Assembly: GCA_963783355.1 (NCBI GenBank)
Contig: CAWANF010000006.1
Coordinates: forward strand, 1 to 64,000
Origin: CAWANF01 sp963783355
GTDB lineage: Bacteria > Bacteroidota > Rhodothermia > Balneolales > DATFMH01
Length of the DNA: 64,000 nt
Reading direction: 5' to 3'
Part shown: positions 36,090 to 45,279 of the stretch, in pieces
How the letters are laid out: each line of letters begins with the position of its first letter
How positions within the stretch are numbered: the stretch's first letter is position 1
Made by a program: the position numbers and the translations under genes
Notes under the pieces: generated by a model
Seen by the model: the letters and a program-made list of their open reading frames with translations, nothing else
The model's database searches: none
What the model was told of the DNA's origin: nothing

Positions 36090-37844
36090 ATGGACAAGAC
36101 AAAACAAATTAAACCAGGAAATCAGGGATCGAAACCCCAGCTTACGACGCTCGTCAGGCCATACATGAAAATGATTGTCCTGCTGGTGCTTTTCGCACTT
36201 ATTGGCAACGGTTTTAACCTGGTTATCCCAAAAATTATTTCCCACGGAATCGATTCGTTTTCCGGCGGGCATTACCAGTTCAAGACTATTGCCATAGAAT
36301 TTTTATCGGCTACCTTCGTAATTTTTATTTTCACCTACCTGCAAAGTGTTGTACAAACCTACACTTCCGAAAAAGTCGCACGGGATCTGAGGGAACGGTT
36401 ATCTGATAAGATTTCACACCAGAGTTATTCCTACATCCAAAAAGCCAATCCATCCACATTACTTACAAACCTGACTTCTGATGTAGATGCCGTAAAACTG
36501 TTTGTATCGCAAGCTGTTGCATCTATAGCCTCTTCCCTGTTTATCATTATCGGAACAACCATCCTATTATTAACGATTAACTGGCGGCTGGCCCTGACGG
36601 TTATTGCCATTATCCCGATCATCGGTGGTTCATTTTACCTGGTCTTGAAGAAAGTGCGCGTGTTATTCAAACGAAGCCGTGAAGTGATCGACTGGCTCAA
36701 TAAAGTTATCAATGAAAGTATTTTGGGTGCGGCAGTAATCCGGGTAATCAATTCGCAGCAAACGGAATATCAAAAATTTCTTGAAGCTAACACGGAGGCA
36801 AAAGATATTGGTATTTCTATTCTCATTTTATTCGCCACTTTAATCCCAATCATTACCTTTGTTGCAAACCTGGCGACGCTGTCCGTTCTGGCACTGGGCG
36901 GACATTTCGTCATACAGGGAAGTATGACCTTGGGTGAATTCGCCGCCTTCAACAGTTATATCAGCATCCTCATTTTTCCTATCATCACCATCGGTTTTAT
37001 GAGTAATGTGATTGCCCGTTCTTCGGCTTCCTTCCTGAGAATTGATCGCGTCCTGAAAGCGAAGGAAACAGCAGAAACCGGAACACTCGATGAAACATTA
37101 CGTGGCAATATCGAATTGGACAATGTGACATTGCTATATGGCGAAAAACCCGTTCTGAAAAAGGTGAGCTTCACCATTCAGCCACAATCACGAACTGCGA
37201 TTATTGGTCCGACAGCGGCGGGGAAAAGCCAGCTTTTATATCTTCTGACCGGACTCATAAAACAACAAACGGGTGCCATAAAATTAGACAGCAGAAATGT
37301 TGATGAATACAAAAAAGATTCGTTTCACCGACAAATTGGTATCGTCTTCCAGGACAGTATCCTGTTCAACCTCAGTCTTCGCGAAAATATCGCATTTAAT
37401 AATCATGTAACTGATGAATCACTCGGGAAAGCCATCGAAACAGCTGAATTAAAAGATTTCGTCGATTCTCTTCCAGATGGATTGGATACCATTGTATCGG
37501 AGCGCGGCACCAGTCTTTCCGGCGGACAAAAACAGCGTATCATGTTGGCACGAGCCCTGGCCCTGGATCCGAAAATTCTTTTACTCGATGATTTTACGGC
37601 TCGTGTTGATTACCAGACAGAGCAGAAAATCCTGTCGAATGTCATGAAAAACTATAAGGGTATCACCCTGGTTACGATTACTCAGAAAATAGCACCGGTG
37701 AAACATTTTGACCAGATCATCCTGCTGATGGAAGGTGAAATCATAGCCACCGGGAAACACAAAGATCTCCTCGGAAGTTGTCCCGAATATGTACAAATCT
37801 ATAATTCACAACGAAGTACAAGCTCGTATGAATTACAATCTTAA
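36090..37844 (+). CDS. ABC exporter, degenerate-site subunit of a heterodimer
   Basis: 584-residue half-transporter: six-helix permease then ATPase domain. Walker A GPTAAGKSQ, signature LSGGQKQR and D-loop are present. The Walker B catalytic Glu is Asp (ILLLDDFTARVD) and the switch His is replaced by Gln (LVTITQKIAP). With the next gene it forms a heterodimer: this subunit gives the normal LSGGQ to the active site and its own Walker A/B to a non-hydrolysing site, as in TM287/288 and related exporters. The next gene's start overlaps its end by 17 bases. Substrate unknown; drug or lipid export likely. Confidence 0.9.
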   Translation: MDKTKQIKPGNQGSKPQLTTLVRPYMKMIVLLVLFALIGNGFNLVIPKIISHGIDSFSGGHYQFKTIAIEFLSATFVIFIFTYLQSVVQTYTSEKVARDLRERLSDKISHQSYSYIQKANPSTLLTNLTSDVDAVKLFVSQAVASIASSLFIIIGTTILLLTINWRLALTVIAIIPIIGGSFYLVLKKVRVLFKRSREVIDWLNKVINESILGAAVIRVINSQQTEYQKFLEANTEAKDIGISILILFATLIPIITFVANLATLSVLALGGHFVIQGSMTLGEFAAFNSYISILIFPIITIGFMSNVIARSSASFLRIDRVLKAKETAETGTLDETLRGNIELDNVTLLYGEKPVLKKVSFTIQPQSRTAIIGPTAAGKSQLLYLLTGLIKQQTGAIKLDSRNVDEYKKDSFHRQIGIVFQDSILFNLSLRENIAFNNHVTDESLGKAIETAELKDFVDSLPDGLDTIVSERGTSLSGGQKQRIMLARALALDPKILLLDDFTARVDYQTEQKILSNVMKNYKGITLVTITQKIAPVKHFDQIILLMEGEIIATGKHKDLLGSCPEYVQIYNSQRSTSSYELQS

Positions 37845-39591
37845 CATAACATCCGACAGCGGGGAGAATCAAAAATCTACGTTTTCTTCTCTGAAGAATC
37901 TGCTGGGACTTCTTGTGGACGAGAAGAGTTTGTTGATCAAAGCATTTCTCGCCATGCTGGTTACGGCCGTGCTGAATCTTATCGCTCCGTTAATGATTGG
38001 TCATGCAGTGGATAAGTACATACAAACTAAAGAATATCACGGCGTACTTGTATATAGCGGCATTTTACTCAGTATGTATGTTATCACATTCGGGACTAAC
38101 TACGTGCAGACCAAATTGATGGGGACAGTCGGGCAGGATATGTTATTTACGTTGAGAAACGCTGTTTTCAACAAGCTGCAGGAACTGCCGGTCGATTTTT
38201 TCAATCAAAATAAAGCCGGTGACCTCATTTCACGAATCAACAATGACACTGATAAAATCAACCAGTTTTTTTCCCAGTCACTGATGCAGTTTGTCCGGCT
38301 GATTCTCATCATGATTGGAGCCGGTATCTTCTTGTTGTCCATCAATCTGCCGCTGGGCGCGGCGGCACTATCCCCTGCCCTGGTAATATGGATATTTACA
38401 CAAATCATTTCGCCCTGGGTGAAGAAAAGAAATGCCGTAAGCATGCAGAGCACGGGGTATTTGAGTTCCGCTGTCCAGGAAAGCCTGAATAATTTTAAAG
38501 TGATTGTCGCATTTAACCGCCGGGATTATTTCAGGGAAAAATTTGATGAATCGAACCAGGATAATTATCAGAGTGCTGTTTCAGCCGGGCTGGCAAATAA
38601 CTTATTTATGCCGGTTTACGGTTTATTCTCGAATATCGGGCAGATGATTGTCCTCACTTTTGGTATATACCTGATTGCGACCGGAGCTTTCACTATCGGT
38701 TTGTTAATCAGTTTTCTGGCTTATATCAACAGCTTTTATAATCCTTTACGGCAGCTTGCCGCATTATGGGCCAATTTCCAGGTTGCTATGGCAGGCTGGG
38801 ACCGGATTTCCAATATCCTGAGTCTCGAAAACAATATGCCGGTCATTGAAAGTACCCCGGTTCCCGGCACGACTTCCCTGATCTCTTTTAAAAACGTTTC
38901 CTTCTCGTATCCAAACGGAAACGAAGTTTTGCATAACATCAACTTTGAACTCGAAAAAGGAAAAACCTACGCTCTTGTTGGTCCGACCGGTGGTGGAAAA
39001 ACGACCATTGCGTCATTGATTGCCCGCTTATACGACCCAACGAAAGGTTCGGTGCTCATTAACGGTACCGATATTCGTTCTTTTTCCCCGGTTGAACGAA
39101 CCGACAAGATTGGATTTATTTTACAGGATCCGTTTTTGTTCAGAGGGTCCGTTCAGGATAATATTTTATATGGAAATGAACGATTCCAGAACCTGGAAGA
39201 CGGCCGGTTTCATGAAATACTGGTCCAGGCAGGACTGGAAAGCTTAATTGAACGCTTCGAATCGGGATTAGAGACGAAAGTAGAAGTTACAGGTGATAGT
39301 ATAAGCCTGGGACAGCAACAGCTCATCGCTTTCATGAGAACGGTTCTTCGCAAACCCGACCTGCTCATACTTGACGAAGCCACGGCCAATGTCGACACCG
39401 TAACCGAACAACTGCTTGAAGATATTTTAGATAAACTGCCGGAGACGAGTACCAAAGTTATAATTGCACATCGTCTGAATACCATCGAAAATGCGGATGA
39501 AATTTATTTTGTCAACGCGGGAGAAGTCATTCCGGCCGGTTCGCTGAAAGATGCCGTCGATATGTTGATGAAACGTAAACGGGTTAGCTGA
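37828..39591 (+). CDS. ABC exporter, catalytic subunit of a heterodimer
   Basis: 587 residues from the ATG at 37828, inside the end of the previous gene. Six transmembrane helices, then an ATPase domain with Walker A GPTGGGKT, Q-loop GFILQDPFLF, Walker B LLILDEATANVD and switch His in VIIAHRLNT, all canonical. The signature is non-canonical, ISLGQQQL instead of LSGGQ. This complements the previous subunit: its own Walker site is the active one and its poor signature faces the degenerate site. Upstream codons to 37789 belong to the overlapping gene. Confidence 0.9.
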   Translation: MNYNLNITSDSGENQKSTFSSLKNLLGLLVDEKSLLIKAFLAMLVTAVLNLIAPLMIGHAVDKYIQTKEYHGVLVYSGILLSMYVITFGTNYVQTKLMGTVGQDMLFTLRNAVFNKLQELPVDFFNQNKAGDLISRINNDTDKINQFFSQSLMQFVRLILIMIGAGIFLLSINLPLGAAALSPALVIWIFTQIISPWVKKRNAVSMQSTGYLSSAVQESLNNFKVIVAFNRRDYFREKFDESNQDNYQSAVSAGLANNLFMPVYGLFSNIGQMIVLTFGIYLIATGAFTIGLLISFLAYINSFYNPLRQLAALWANFQVAMAGWDRISNILSLENNMPVIESTPVPGTTSLISFKNVSFSYPNGNEVLHNINFELEKGKTYALVGPTGGGKTTIASLIARLYDPTKGSVLINGTDIRSFSPVERTDKIGFILQDPFLFRGSVQDNILYGNERFQNLEDGRFHEILVQAGLESLIERFESGLETKVEVTGDSISLGQQQLIAFMRTVLRKPDLLILDEATANVDTVTEQLLEDILDKLPETSTKVIIAHRLNTIENADEIYFVNAGEVIPAGSLKDAVDMLMKRKRVS

Positions 39592-39631
39592 GTTTTCCCA
39601 TTTCGATTCAAATACGGTAGAAAACCTGTTC

Positions 39632-40651
39632 TCATTTATCCGGTCGATAATCAAAAGGGAGCATAGATGCAACGCGATAACGTCCCCAGCTTCCGGATAA
39701 CGCTACGGACAAAGGTTCCAGTAGATTTCCATAGGAATCAACAAAAATATAATCCTTGCCGGATTTGACCATTCGGGATTTCCTGTAGTGGAATCGAACA
39801 TTCAATGAAGAGGTAAACTTATACCCGGTTAAGGGAATATTGGTTACTCCCCGTTTAACCAGTTGATTATAATTTTCCTCTTTTTTCAGTTTCCACAACC
39901 CCCTGTCGTAACGAAAGCCCTCTTTCCAGGCGGTATGATGAGATAACGCATGCAGGAAATGGCGAAAAGATCGATCATAAGCTTCATTTCGATTTACTTT
40001 CCACCTGTCACGTTGATCAGGCGAAGAGGGCTTTAATTCTTTAAATAATGGATATATTTGAAATTCAACGGCATTATCCTGCCATCGAAAAACGGCCAGC
40101 CGTATATACAATCGATAACCCAATGCCTGGTTTAAAACAATAATCGTACTGTCGGAATTAGCAATCAGGGCCCCTGTTCCCGGTTCGATCTTAAAATTTA
40201 AAACTTCTGGATTTTCAATTACACATTGATCGGAAAATCCAGAATGGCCTAAGAATTCTTCTTCAAACTTCTTAAATCGTTTCTTCCAATTTTTAGGGAT
40301 GGTACTTTCAACATACACTTCTGGTATCTGATAAACTTTGGGCATCATATAAAGTTTAATATGTACGGCATCCATTTCAGATAGAATAACTTGTCTGACA
40401 ACCGCGGAATACCCGATACTTGCGGCAATGACCATATGAATTCCGGAAGGAATATTTTTTAATTTGAAGTGGCCGTCTTTGTTTGTCGTAGTTCCAAAAG
40501 CTGAATTGTTGATATACACTTCCACATCCCGGAGTGCTTCTCCGGTACTTTGATCTCGTACAGTCCCCTCGATAAAACAATTATTTTGAGCAAAGAGCTG
40601 AAAACAGAGAACAAGATTGAATAGTATGGTAATCAGAATCGCTCTTTTCAT
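39632..40651 (-). CDS. Exported protein with carboxypeptidase-regulatory-like domain
   Basis: 339 residues: signal peptide (cleaved near LFAQ), then a CarboxypepD_reg-like beta sandwich (about 25-100; IEGTVRDQSTGEALRDVEVYINNSAFGTT) of the kind at the N-terminus of TonB receptors. A C-terminal domain of about 230 residues (WKVNRNEAYDRSFRHFLHALS) is typical of FCB outer-surface proteins of unknown function; there is no barrel. The start codon sits in one arm of a perfect 11-base inverted repeat (40649-40684), which may regulate translation. Confidence 0.78.
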   Translation of the reverse strand: MKRAILITILFNLVLCFQLFAQNNCFIEGTVRDQSTGEALRDVEVYINNSAFGTTTNKDGHFKLKNIPSGIHMVIAASIGYSAVVRQVILSEMDAVHIKLYMMPKVYQIPEVYVESTIPKNWKKRFKKFEEEFLGHSGFSDQCVIENPEVLNFKIEPGTGALIANSDSTIIVLNQALGYRLYIRLAVFRWQDNAVEFQIYPLFKELKPSSPDQRDRWKVNRNEAYDRSFRHFLHALSHHTAWKEGFRYDRGLWKLKKEENYNQLVKRGVTNIPLTGYKFTSSLNVRFHYRKSRMVKSGKDYIFVDSYGNLLEPLSVALSGSWGRYRVASMLPFDYRPDK

Positions 40652-40684
40652 AAGTATGAACTTATAAATTACGTCATACTTATG
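40649..40684 (-). promoter_or_regulatory. Inverted repeat overlapping a start codon
   Basis: CATAAGTATGA (40649-40659) and TCATACTTATG (40674-40684) are perfect 11-base inverted repeats with a 14-base loop. The inner-arm ATG is the start codon of the 39632-40651 gene. It could be an operator or an RNA hairpin that hides the ribosome site. Confidence 0.5.
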
Positions 40685-40917
40685 ACCTATTTATATAAAA
40701 AAATAATTATTTACGAACAGATATCTAATATCTTAATATTTCAAAAAATTATTTATAGGTTGACTCTCATGACCTTTTTAAGACGGGATTCACGAAACGA
40801 CTTCAGATGATATTTTTCTAATGGGATTTTGACAAAATTGTCGATATAAAAAGAGATACAATAATACACCTATTAAACATCTGTGAAAATATTTACAGTT
40901 ATTGTGATTTCTTATTA

Positions 40918-41475
40918 TTAAACACGTCCCTTCGATTCCCCATTGACCAAAGCGGCCCCAATCAGGTGGGCGATACGCAACGGTTCGGGCATCGTGGATT
41001 TCTGTAAGGTAGAACGAATGAGTTTCCCTGCCTCTATATTCGTCACACCAACAAATGATGCATAAATTCCCTCTCCTATTTCCACCGCTGCCGGATTTTG
41101 ATTTAAAGCGGGGATTAAACGGGATAAACCGGCTGCTTCAAGAGCGGTATCGAGTGTACTTTCTTTGGTGTCCTGGCGCGTGACGGTTATAACTGGTATT
41201 TTCAGTTCCTCATAAAAGACCGGCAGTTGAATAAGTCCGAGCCCGGCGATAGTTACTCCTCCAAAAATGATCCCCTGAAGTGAAGGCGTCCATTTCATCG
41301 ATTTAATCCAGTCCATTAAAAACCGCGTAGCTTCGGGATCATCGATTTTCATTCTGTTTACCGCCACTCCATCGACATGCGTGGCTCCTTCCATCATAAC
41401 GGCTACGACAGGCACTTCATCATCTGTGAACTTTACGAATGGAGCATCGTCTATACCAAGGATGTGGGGCTTCAT
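40918..41475 (-). CDS. DUF99 (endonuclease V-like fold) family protein
   Basis: About 185 residues from the ATG at 41475. KPHILGIDDAPF at the N-terminus, MEGATHVDGVAVNRMKIDDPEAT and GIIFGGVTIAGLGLIQL match DUF99/UPF0215, a family best known in archaea and structurally related to endonuclease V. Nuclease activity in bacteria has not been shown. An alternative ATG at 41487 lies inside the preceding 7-base repeat array. No operon partner is evident. Confidence 0.75.
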   Translation of the reverse strand: MKPHILGIDDAPFVKFTDDEVPVVAVMMEGATHVDGVAVNRMKIDDPEATRFLMDWIKSMKWTPSLQGIIFGGVTIAGLGLIQLPVFYEELKIPVITVTRQDTKESTLDTALEAAGLSRLIPALNQNPAAVEIGEGIYASFVGVTNIEAGKLIRSTLQKSTMPEPLRIAHLIGAALVNGESKGRV

Positions 41476-41479
41476 GTCA

Positions 41480-41536
41480 GTTATCATGTTATCAGTTATC
41501 AGTTATCAGTTATCAGTTATCAGTTATCAGTTATCA
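41480..41536. repeat. 7-base tandem repeat array (GTTATCA) at the DUF99 start
   Basis: Seven perfect copies of GTTATCA at 41488-41536, plus an eighth at 41480-41486 separated by one T. The array covers the leader and possible start codon of the DUF99 gene, where copy-number change could alter the leader or frame. Confidence 0.95.
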
Positions 41537-41593
41537 AAATTGACTTCTTAAACCATTTTATCAAGATAAGCTATGTTTTTTCCTGATAGGGGT

Positions 41594-42079
41594 TCACTGA
41601 ACTACGGTAAATTTTATTGGTGATGAAACAGTCACCTTCCTGTTTTTAATGTTCGGGTAATGGACCTTAGCCACATAGCTACCTGGAGCAAGTATCACTT
41701 TATGCTGCATACAAGGTGAAGTCGGTGCTTTCCAGCTTTCGGTGATCGATTTACCGGGAGCCCATTCAGCAGCAGTAACTATATAATTTGGCACAGGACA
41801 TCCTTCATAAGAATAAGATACGGTTGAATCATTTCCTATTATTTCGAACGAAACCATGGGAGGTGCCCAGCCATAGATGAGAGTATCTTTCGTTGTATTT
41901 TTCATCGAAAATGACAAATCAAATGATTCACCGGAATGAAAAACCGTAGTTGCTTTCCCGGTTGTGTCGGTCATTGAAAAGGTGGCGTAAATCGTATCAT
42001 TCGATTGATTTGCAATCCCAAGGAAATGACAGCCAGTGAGCAATACAATGAGCATTATCAGATACGTTACTTTCTTCAT
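41594..42079 (-). CDS. BsuPI-like lipoprotein
   Basis: 161 residues, lipoprotein signal with lipobox LLTGC. The mature part is one beta-sandwich (FHSGESFDLSFSMKNTT, SVSYSYEGCPVPNYI, YVAKVHYPNIKNRKVTVSSPIKFTV) resembling the BsuPI proteinase-inhibitor/DUF3823-like fold used as an extracellular binding module. A related but frameshifted gene lies at 45280-45761; the same FSLKNTTDxDL / GEHF pattern is visible there. Function unknown. Confidence 0.72.
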   Translation of the reverse strand: MKKVTYLIMLIVLLTGCHFLGIANQSNDTIYATFSMTDTTGKATTVFHSGESFDLSFSMKNTTKDTLIYGWAPPMVSFEIIGNDSTVSYSYEGCPVPNYIVTAAEWAPGKSITESWKAPTSPCMQHKVILAPGSYVAKVHYPNIKNRKVTVSSPIKFTVVQ

Positions 42080-42270
42080 ATCACAATCCGAATAACCGGT
42101 TTCTCAATCCTGCATAACAAAAACATTCTATTCAAAATAATTCAAAGAATCCACTACGGCGATAGTTTAGTGCCGGGTAAACCAATATGAATTTATCGTA
42201 AGAATAATCGATCTTTCCAAAGGCGAAACTGTGGATTTTTTCTACTCCTCCGGCCGATATCACATATTTT

Positions 42271-43818
42271 CTATTTTGCCCCGGTCATCTCCTGAATCGT
42301 AGGCGACATTCGATGCTTTGTTCCCTGTTCATACGAGTAAACCAATTTGATAAGCGTGGGCTCTGAATACATTCTGCCCAGAAACTGAATTCCGGCCGGC
42401 AACCCGCCGTGTGTAAATCCCATTGGCACGGTAAAGGCAGGCTGACCGGTATGTGGTGCAATGATCTGGCTGTTATCTCCTTTATAGTCCACATCGAAGG
42501 AATCAATTTTGGCCGGCGGATAATTCCAGCTGGGATACACAATGGCATCCAGGTGTAATTTATCCATTGTTTTCCGGATAGCTTCACGAAAAGCTATTCT
42601 GCGTACATCGTGCCATGCGTCGGAGCATCCTGTTTGCGGATCTTCATCCCTTCCGCTGTGTGTAGCTTCATATTTCAACCCTTTCATTACCCGTTCCGAT
42701 TTACTTCCGACACGAATAATATCCTGAATATCTTTCATCGTGTCGCTTTGAACATAGGTGGTTAAATAGTTGTGAACATCTTTGCTGAATTCGGCACACC
42801 ATTGGTTCTTGCGTAATGAATCGAAATCCGGAATAACAACCGGGTCAACAATCGTAGCGCCCATCGTTTTCATGTCAGACAGTGCCTTTTCAAACAGGGC
42901 CTTTACCTGAGGATCGGGATTATCATCGCTTAGAAATCTCAAAACGCCAATCCTTGCTCCTTTGAGGCCATCTTTCTGCAAAAACCGAGTATAATCGGAT
43001 GGAATTTTGCCTTTGGCATGCACCGTAATGGAATCTTCGGGATCATAACCGGCCATCACCTGTAGCATCTTCACCTCGTCTTCAACCGTCCGGCACATAG
43101 GTCCCGCCACATCATTTCGTAAATACAGAGGAATAATGCCCGTCCTGCTGACGAGTCCCATTGTCGTCCGAAACCCCACCAAATCGCAATGTGACGATGG
43201 TCCGCGGATAGAATTTCCGGTATCCGTGCCTAATCCGGCAGTTGCAAAATTGGCCGCAACCGCCGCTGCCGTCCCGCCACTGGATCCCGCCGGTACACGG
43301 GCAAGATTATACGGATTATGAGTCTCGCCATGTGTCGAACTAAATGTGTGTTCCGGACTGAATGCCCATTCGGCCATATTGGTTTTGGCAATAATGATGG
43401 CACCGGCCTTTATAAGTTTATTAATGACAAACGCATTTTGTTTTGGAATGAAATTTTTCAGGGCAAGAGAACCACCTGTCGTGGGCATACCTTTCGTGTT
43501 ATAATTATCTTTCACCACAATAGGGATGCCTTGCAGCGGCAGCAGCTTCCCTGTCTTTTTGTAATCTTCATCTTCGGCTTTGGCAATAGCCATCGCACGG
43601 GGATTAATCGTTGTTATCGCGTTAATCTTTCCATTATATTTCTTGATACGAGCCAGATATGCTGCAACTAACTGCTCACTGTTGTAACGGCCTTCCCTGT
43701 AGGCTTTGTGTATTTTCGAAATGGTTAACTCATTGACATTTATGGCCTTTTGCTTCTGACAGCCTGCCATAATCAGTAAAAATACCAGGCTCCAAAAGAC
43801 AGTACGATGCTTCCTCAT
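42271..43818 (-). CDS. Amidase signature family hydrolase (lipoprotein)
   Basis: 515 residues with a lipoprotein signal (LLIMAGC at about 14-20). The amidase catalytic triad is visible: K103 in IVVKDNYNT, cis-Ser S179 in PAGSSGGTA, nucleophile S203 in DTGNSIRGPSS. It resembles GatA-type amidases but is exported, and no gatB or gatC is present, so it is more likely a periplasmic amide or peptide hydrolase. Three Ala-rich segments and the Gly-rich signature are intact. Confidence 0.9.
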   Translation of the reverse strand: MRKHRTVFWSLVFLLIMAGCQKQKAINVNELTISKIHKAYREGRYNSEQLVAAYLARIKKYNGKINAITTINPRAMAIAKAEDEDYKKTGKLLPLQGIPIVVKDNYNTKGMPTTGGSLALKNFIPKQNAFVINKLIKAGAIIIAKTNMAEWAFSPEHTFSSTHGETHNPYNLARVPAGSSGGTAAAVAANFATAGLGTDTGNSIRGPSSHCDLVGFRTTMGLVSRTGIIPLYLRNDVAGPMCRTVEDEVKMLQVMAGYDPEDSITVHAKGKIPSDYTRFLQKDGLKGARIGVLRFLSDDNPDPQVKALFEKALSDMKTMGATIVDPVVIPDFDSLRKNQWCAEFSKDVHNYLTTYVQSDTMKDIQDIIRVGSKSERVMKGLKYEATHSGRDEDPQTGCSDAWHDVRRIAFREAIRKTMDKLHLDAIVYPSWNYPPAKIDSFDVDYKGDNSQIIAPHTGQPAFTVPMGFTHGGLPAGIQFLGRMYSEPTLIKLVYSYEQGTKHRMSPTIQEMTGAK

Positions 43819-44032
43819 ATTAAATTAATCTACTTTGGCTATTGAGATATGTTCCGTTTTTTCAAATCCTTCAATAAACCAATGTAGCGATTGGATATGA
43901 GTAGAATTATATAATTATGTAAAAGTATTTTACTCGTTTCGCCCCGTAGTGACGTAACGAAAAGATTTGAAACAACGGGAAAAACATTCTCAATGATCAT
44001 TCATGAATTGCCATTTTCACTTTCACTTCCTG

Positions 44033-44995
44033 CTAGCTCTTAGCTTTCGAATACTGAAGATTAATTTCGATAATCTCAAAAGATTTGCTGCGTCCTACTA
44101 ACGGCTTCACTTTCTGAATAATAGCTTCCTTTAAGTGATTAATCAGCCGTTCTTTTACGAAATGCCGGTAGGTAACAATGCTGATTTCGCGCACGGGGAC
44201 TGGCGGTTTGAAATAATGCAGGTATTTCTTTGTTTCTTCAGGAAAATCGATGACTGCCAACTCAGGCAGAATCGTTATTCCTTTATTCGAATCTACGAGG
44301 CGCTTCAGCGTATCGATACTTCCCACTTCGTACTGTAAATTGGCTACACACTTTTCCTGCTTCTTTAAATCACAAAGATTTATAATTTGTGAACGCAGGC
44401 AGTGTCCTTCTTCAAGTAACCACAACCGGTTCAGGTCGATATCTTCAGGAATCACCTTCCTTTTTTTAATCAGGTCTTCCTTACCTCCGGAATAAAGCAA
44501 AAATTCTTCATGATAAAGCGATGTTTCTTTGATACTTTCAATTCGTAATGGGGTTGCCAGAATGCCAACATCCAGTTCCCCGTTTTGCAGCTTGTCAATA
44601 ATATTCTCTGTTGTATATTCGCTTATTGAAAGTTTCAGGCGTGGATATTTCTTCAAAAAATCATTCAAAAATAATGGTAACAAAAATGGAGCAACCGTGG
44701 GGATAATACCAAGCTTTAGTTCTCCCCTGATTTCTCCTTTTTTATCCACTGCAATTTGTTTAATCAGGTTAGCTTCAACCAATACTTTTTTAGCCTGTTC
44801 AACTATTTCGGCACCCTCCTGAGTCGGAACAACGGGATAATGGCAACGGTCGAATAACTTCACCCCCAATTCCTTCTCTAACTTATTGATCATCATACTC
44901 AGTGTCGGCTGAGTTACATGACAATGCTCAGCGGCCTGAGCAAAATGACGGTATTTATCGACGGCTATGATATATTCAAGTTGCTGCAGATTCAT
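44033..44995 (-). CDS. oxyR: OxyR-type LysR regulator
   Basis: 320-residue LysR-type regulator. Winged helix at about 1-60 (FAQAAEHCHVTQPTLSMMINKLEKELG), then an effector domain with the OxyR redox switch EEGHCLRSQIINLCDL. The two cysteines fall at residues 199 and 208, the same numbers as E. coli OxyR, so peroxide sensing by disulfide formation is well supported. A divergent promoter and a terminator-ended region start immediately upstream, as in oxyR-oxyS. Confidence 0.92.
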   Translation of the reverse strand: MNLQQLEYIIAVDKYRHFAQAAEHCHVTQPTLSMMINKLEKELGVKLFDRCHYPVVPTQEGAEIVEQAKKVLVEANLIKQIAVDKKGEIRGELKLGIIPTVAPFLLPLFLNDFLKKYPRLKLSISEYTTENIIDKLQNGELDVGILATPLRIESIKETSLYHEEFLLYSGGKEDLIKKRKVIPEDIDLNRLWLLEEGHCLRSQIINLCDLKKQEKCVANLQYEVGSIDTLKRLVDSNKGITILPELAVIDFPEETKKYLHYFKPPVPVREISIVTYRHFVKERLINHLKEAIIQKVKPLVGRSKSFEIIEINLQYSKAKS

Positions 44996-44999
44996 TTTA

Positions 45000-45035
45000 A
45001 TAGATCATGTTTATAAAACAATAGATCTTATCATT
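45000..45035. promoter_or_regulatory. Candidate OxyR binding region
   Basis: Two direct repeats ATAGATC start at 45000 and 45021, 21 bases apart, each followed by TTAT or CATT at the position of the CTAT half-site. This loosely fits the ATAG-N7-CTAT OxyR pattern with near two-turn spacing. It lies between oxyR and the divergent promoter. Confidence 0.4.
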
Positions 45036-45056
45036 TTGATTTATAAATATAACTTA

Positions 45057-45084
45057 TTGATAATGGAATGTAAACATTTATACT
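45057..45084 (+). promoter_or_regulatory. Promoter divergent from oxyR
   Basis: TTGATA (45057-45062), 16-base spacer, TATACT (45079-45084). Both boxes match at five of six positions. It points away from oxyR towards the hairpins at 45136-45218. Confidence 0.6.
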
Positions 45085-45090
45085 TGTGCG

Positions 45091-45218
45091 GATTATAACT
45101 TCACAATATGAACAACCACGTTTAACTTTTAGTTCTTCAGGGCAGATCCTGAAAACAGGTCATTTTACTTTCAAGTACCACCAAGAGGTCATCCTACTAG
45201 CCGGGATGACCTCTTTTT
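45091..45218 (+). ncRNA. Candidate OxyS-like small RNA
   Basis: From a predicted start near 45091, the transcript would be about 125 bases. It holds a 6-bp hairpin (TTCAGG / CCTGAA, 45136-45153) and ends in a strong 12-bp hairpin (45183-45194 with 45204-45215) followed by five T. There is no ORF of note. Its position and direction relative to oxyR, and its length, match E. coli oxyS; primary-sequence similarity to OxyS is not evident. This is inference from layout, not homology. Confidence 0.5.
45183..45218 (+). terminator. Strong Rho-independent terminator
   Basis: AAGAGGTCATCC (45183-45194) pairs with GGATGACCTCTT (45204-45215) around a nine-base loop, followed by T. No protein gene lies upstream on this strand. 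Confidence 0.9.
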
Positions 45219-45279
45219 GAAAAGAATCGGTTAGTGAGTATTGAGATCCAGGTAATAAGAATCCCTTCTCATTTCTGCT

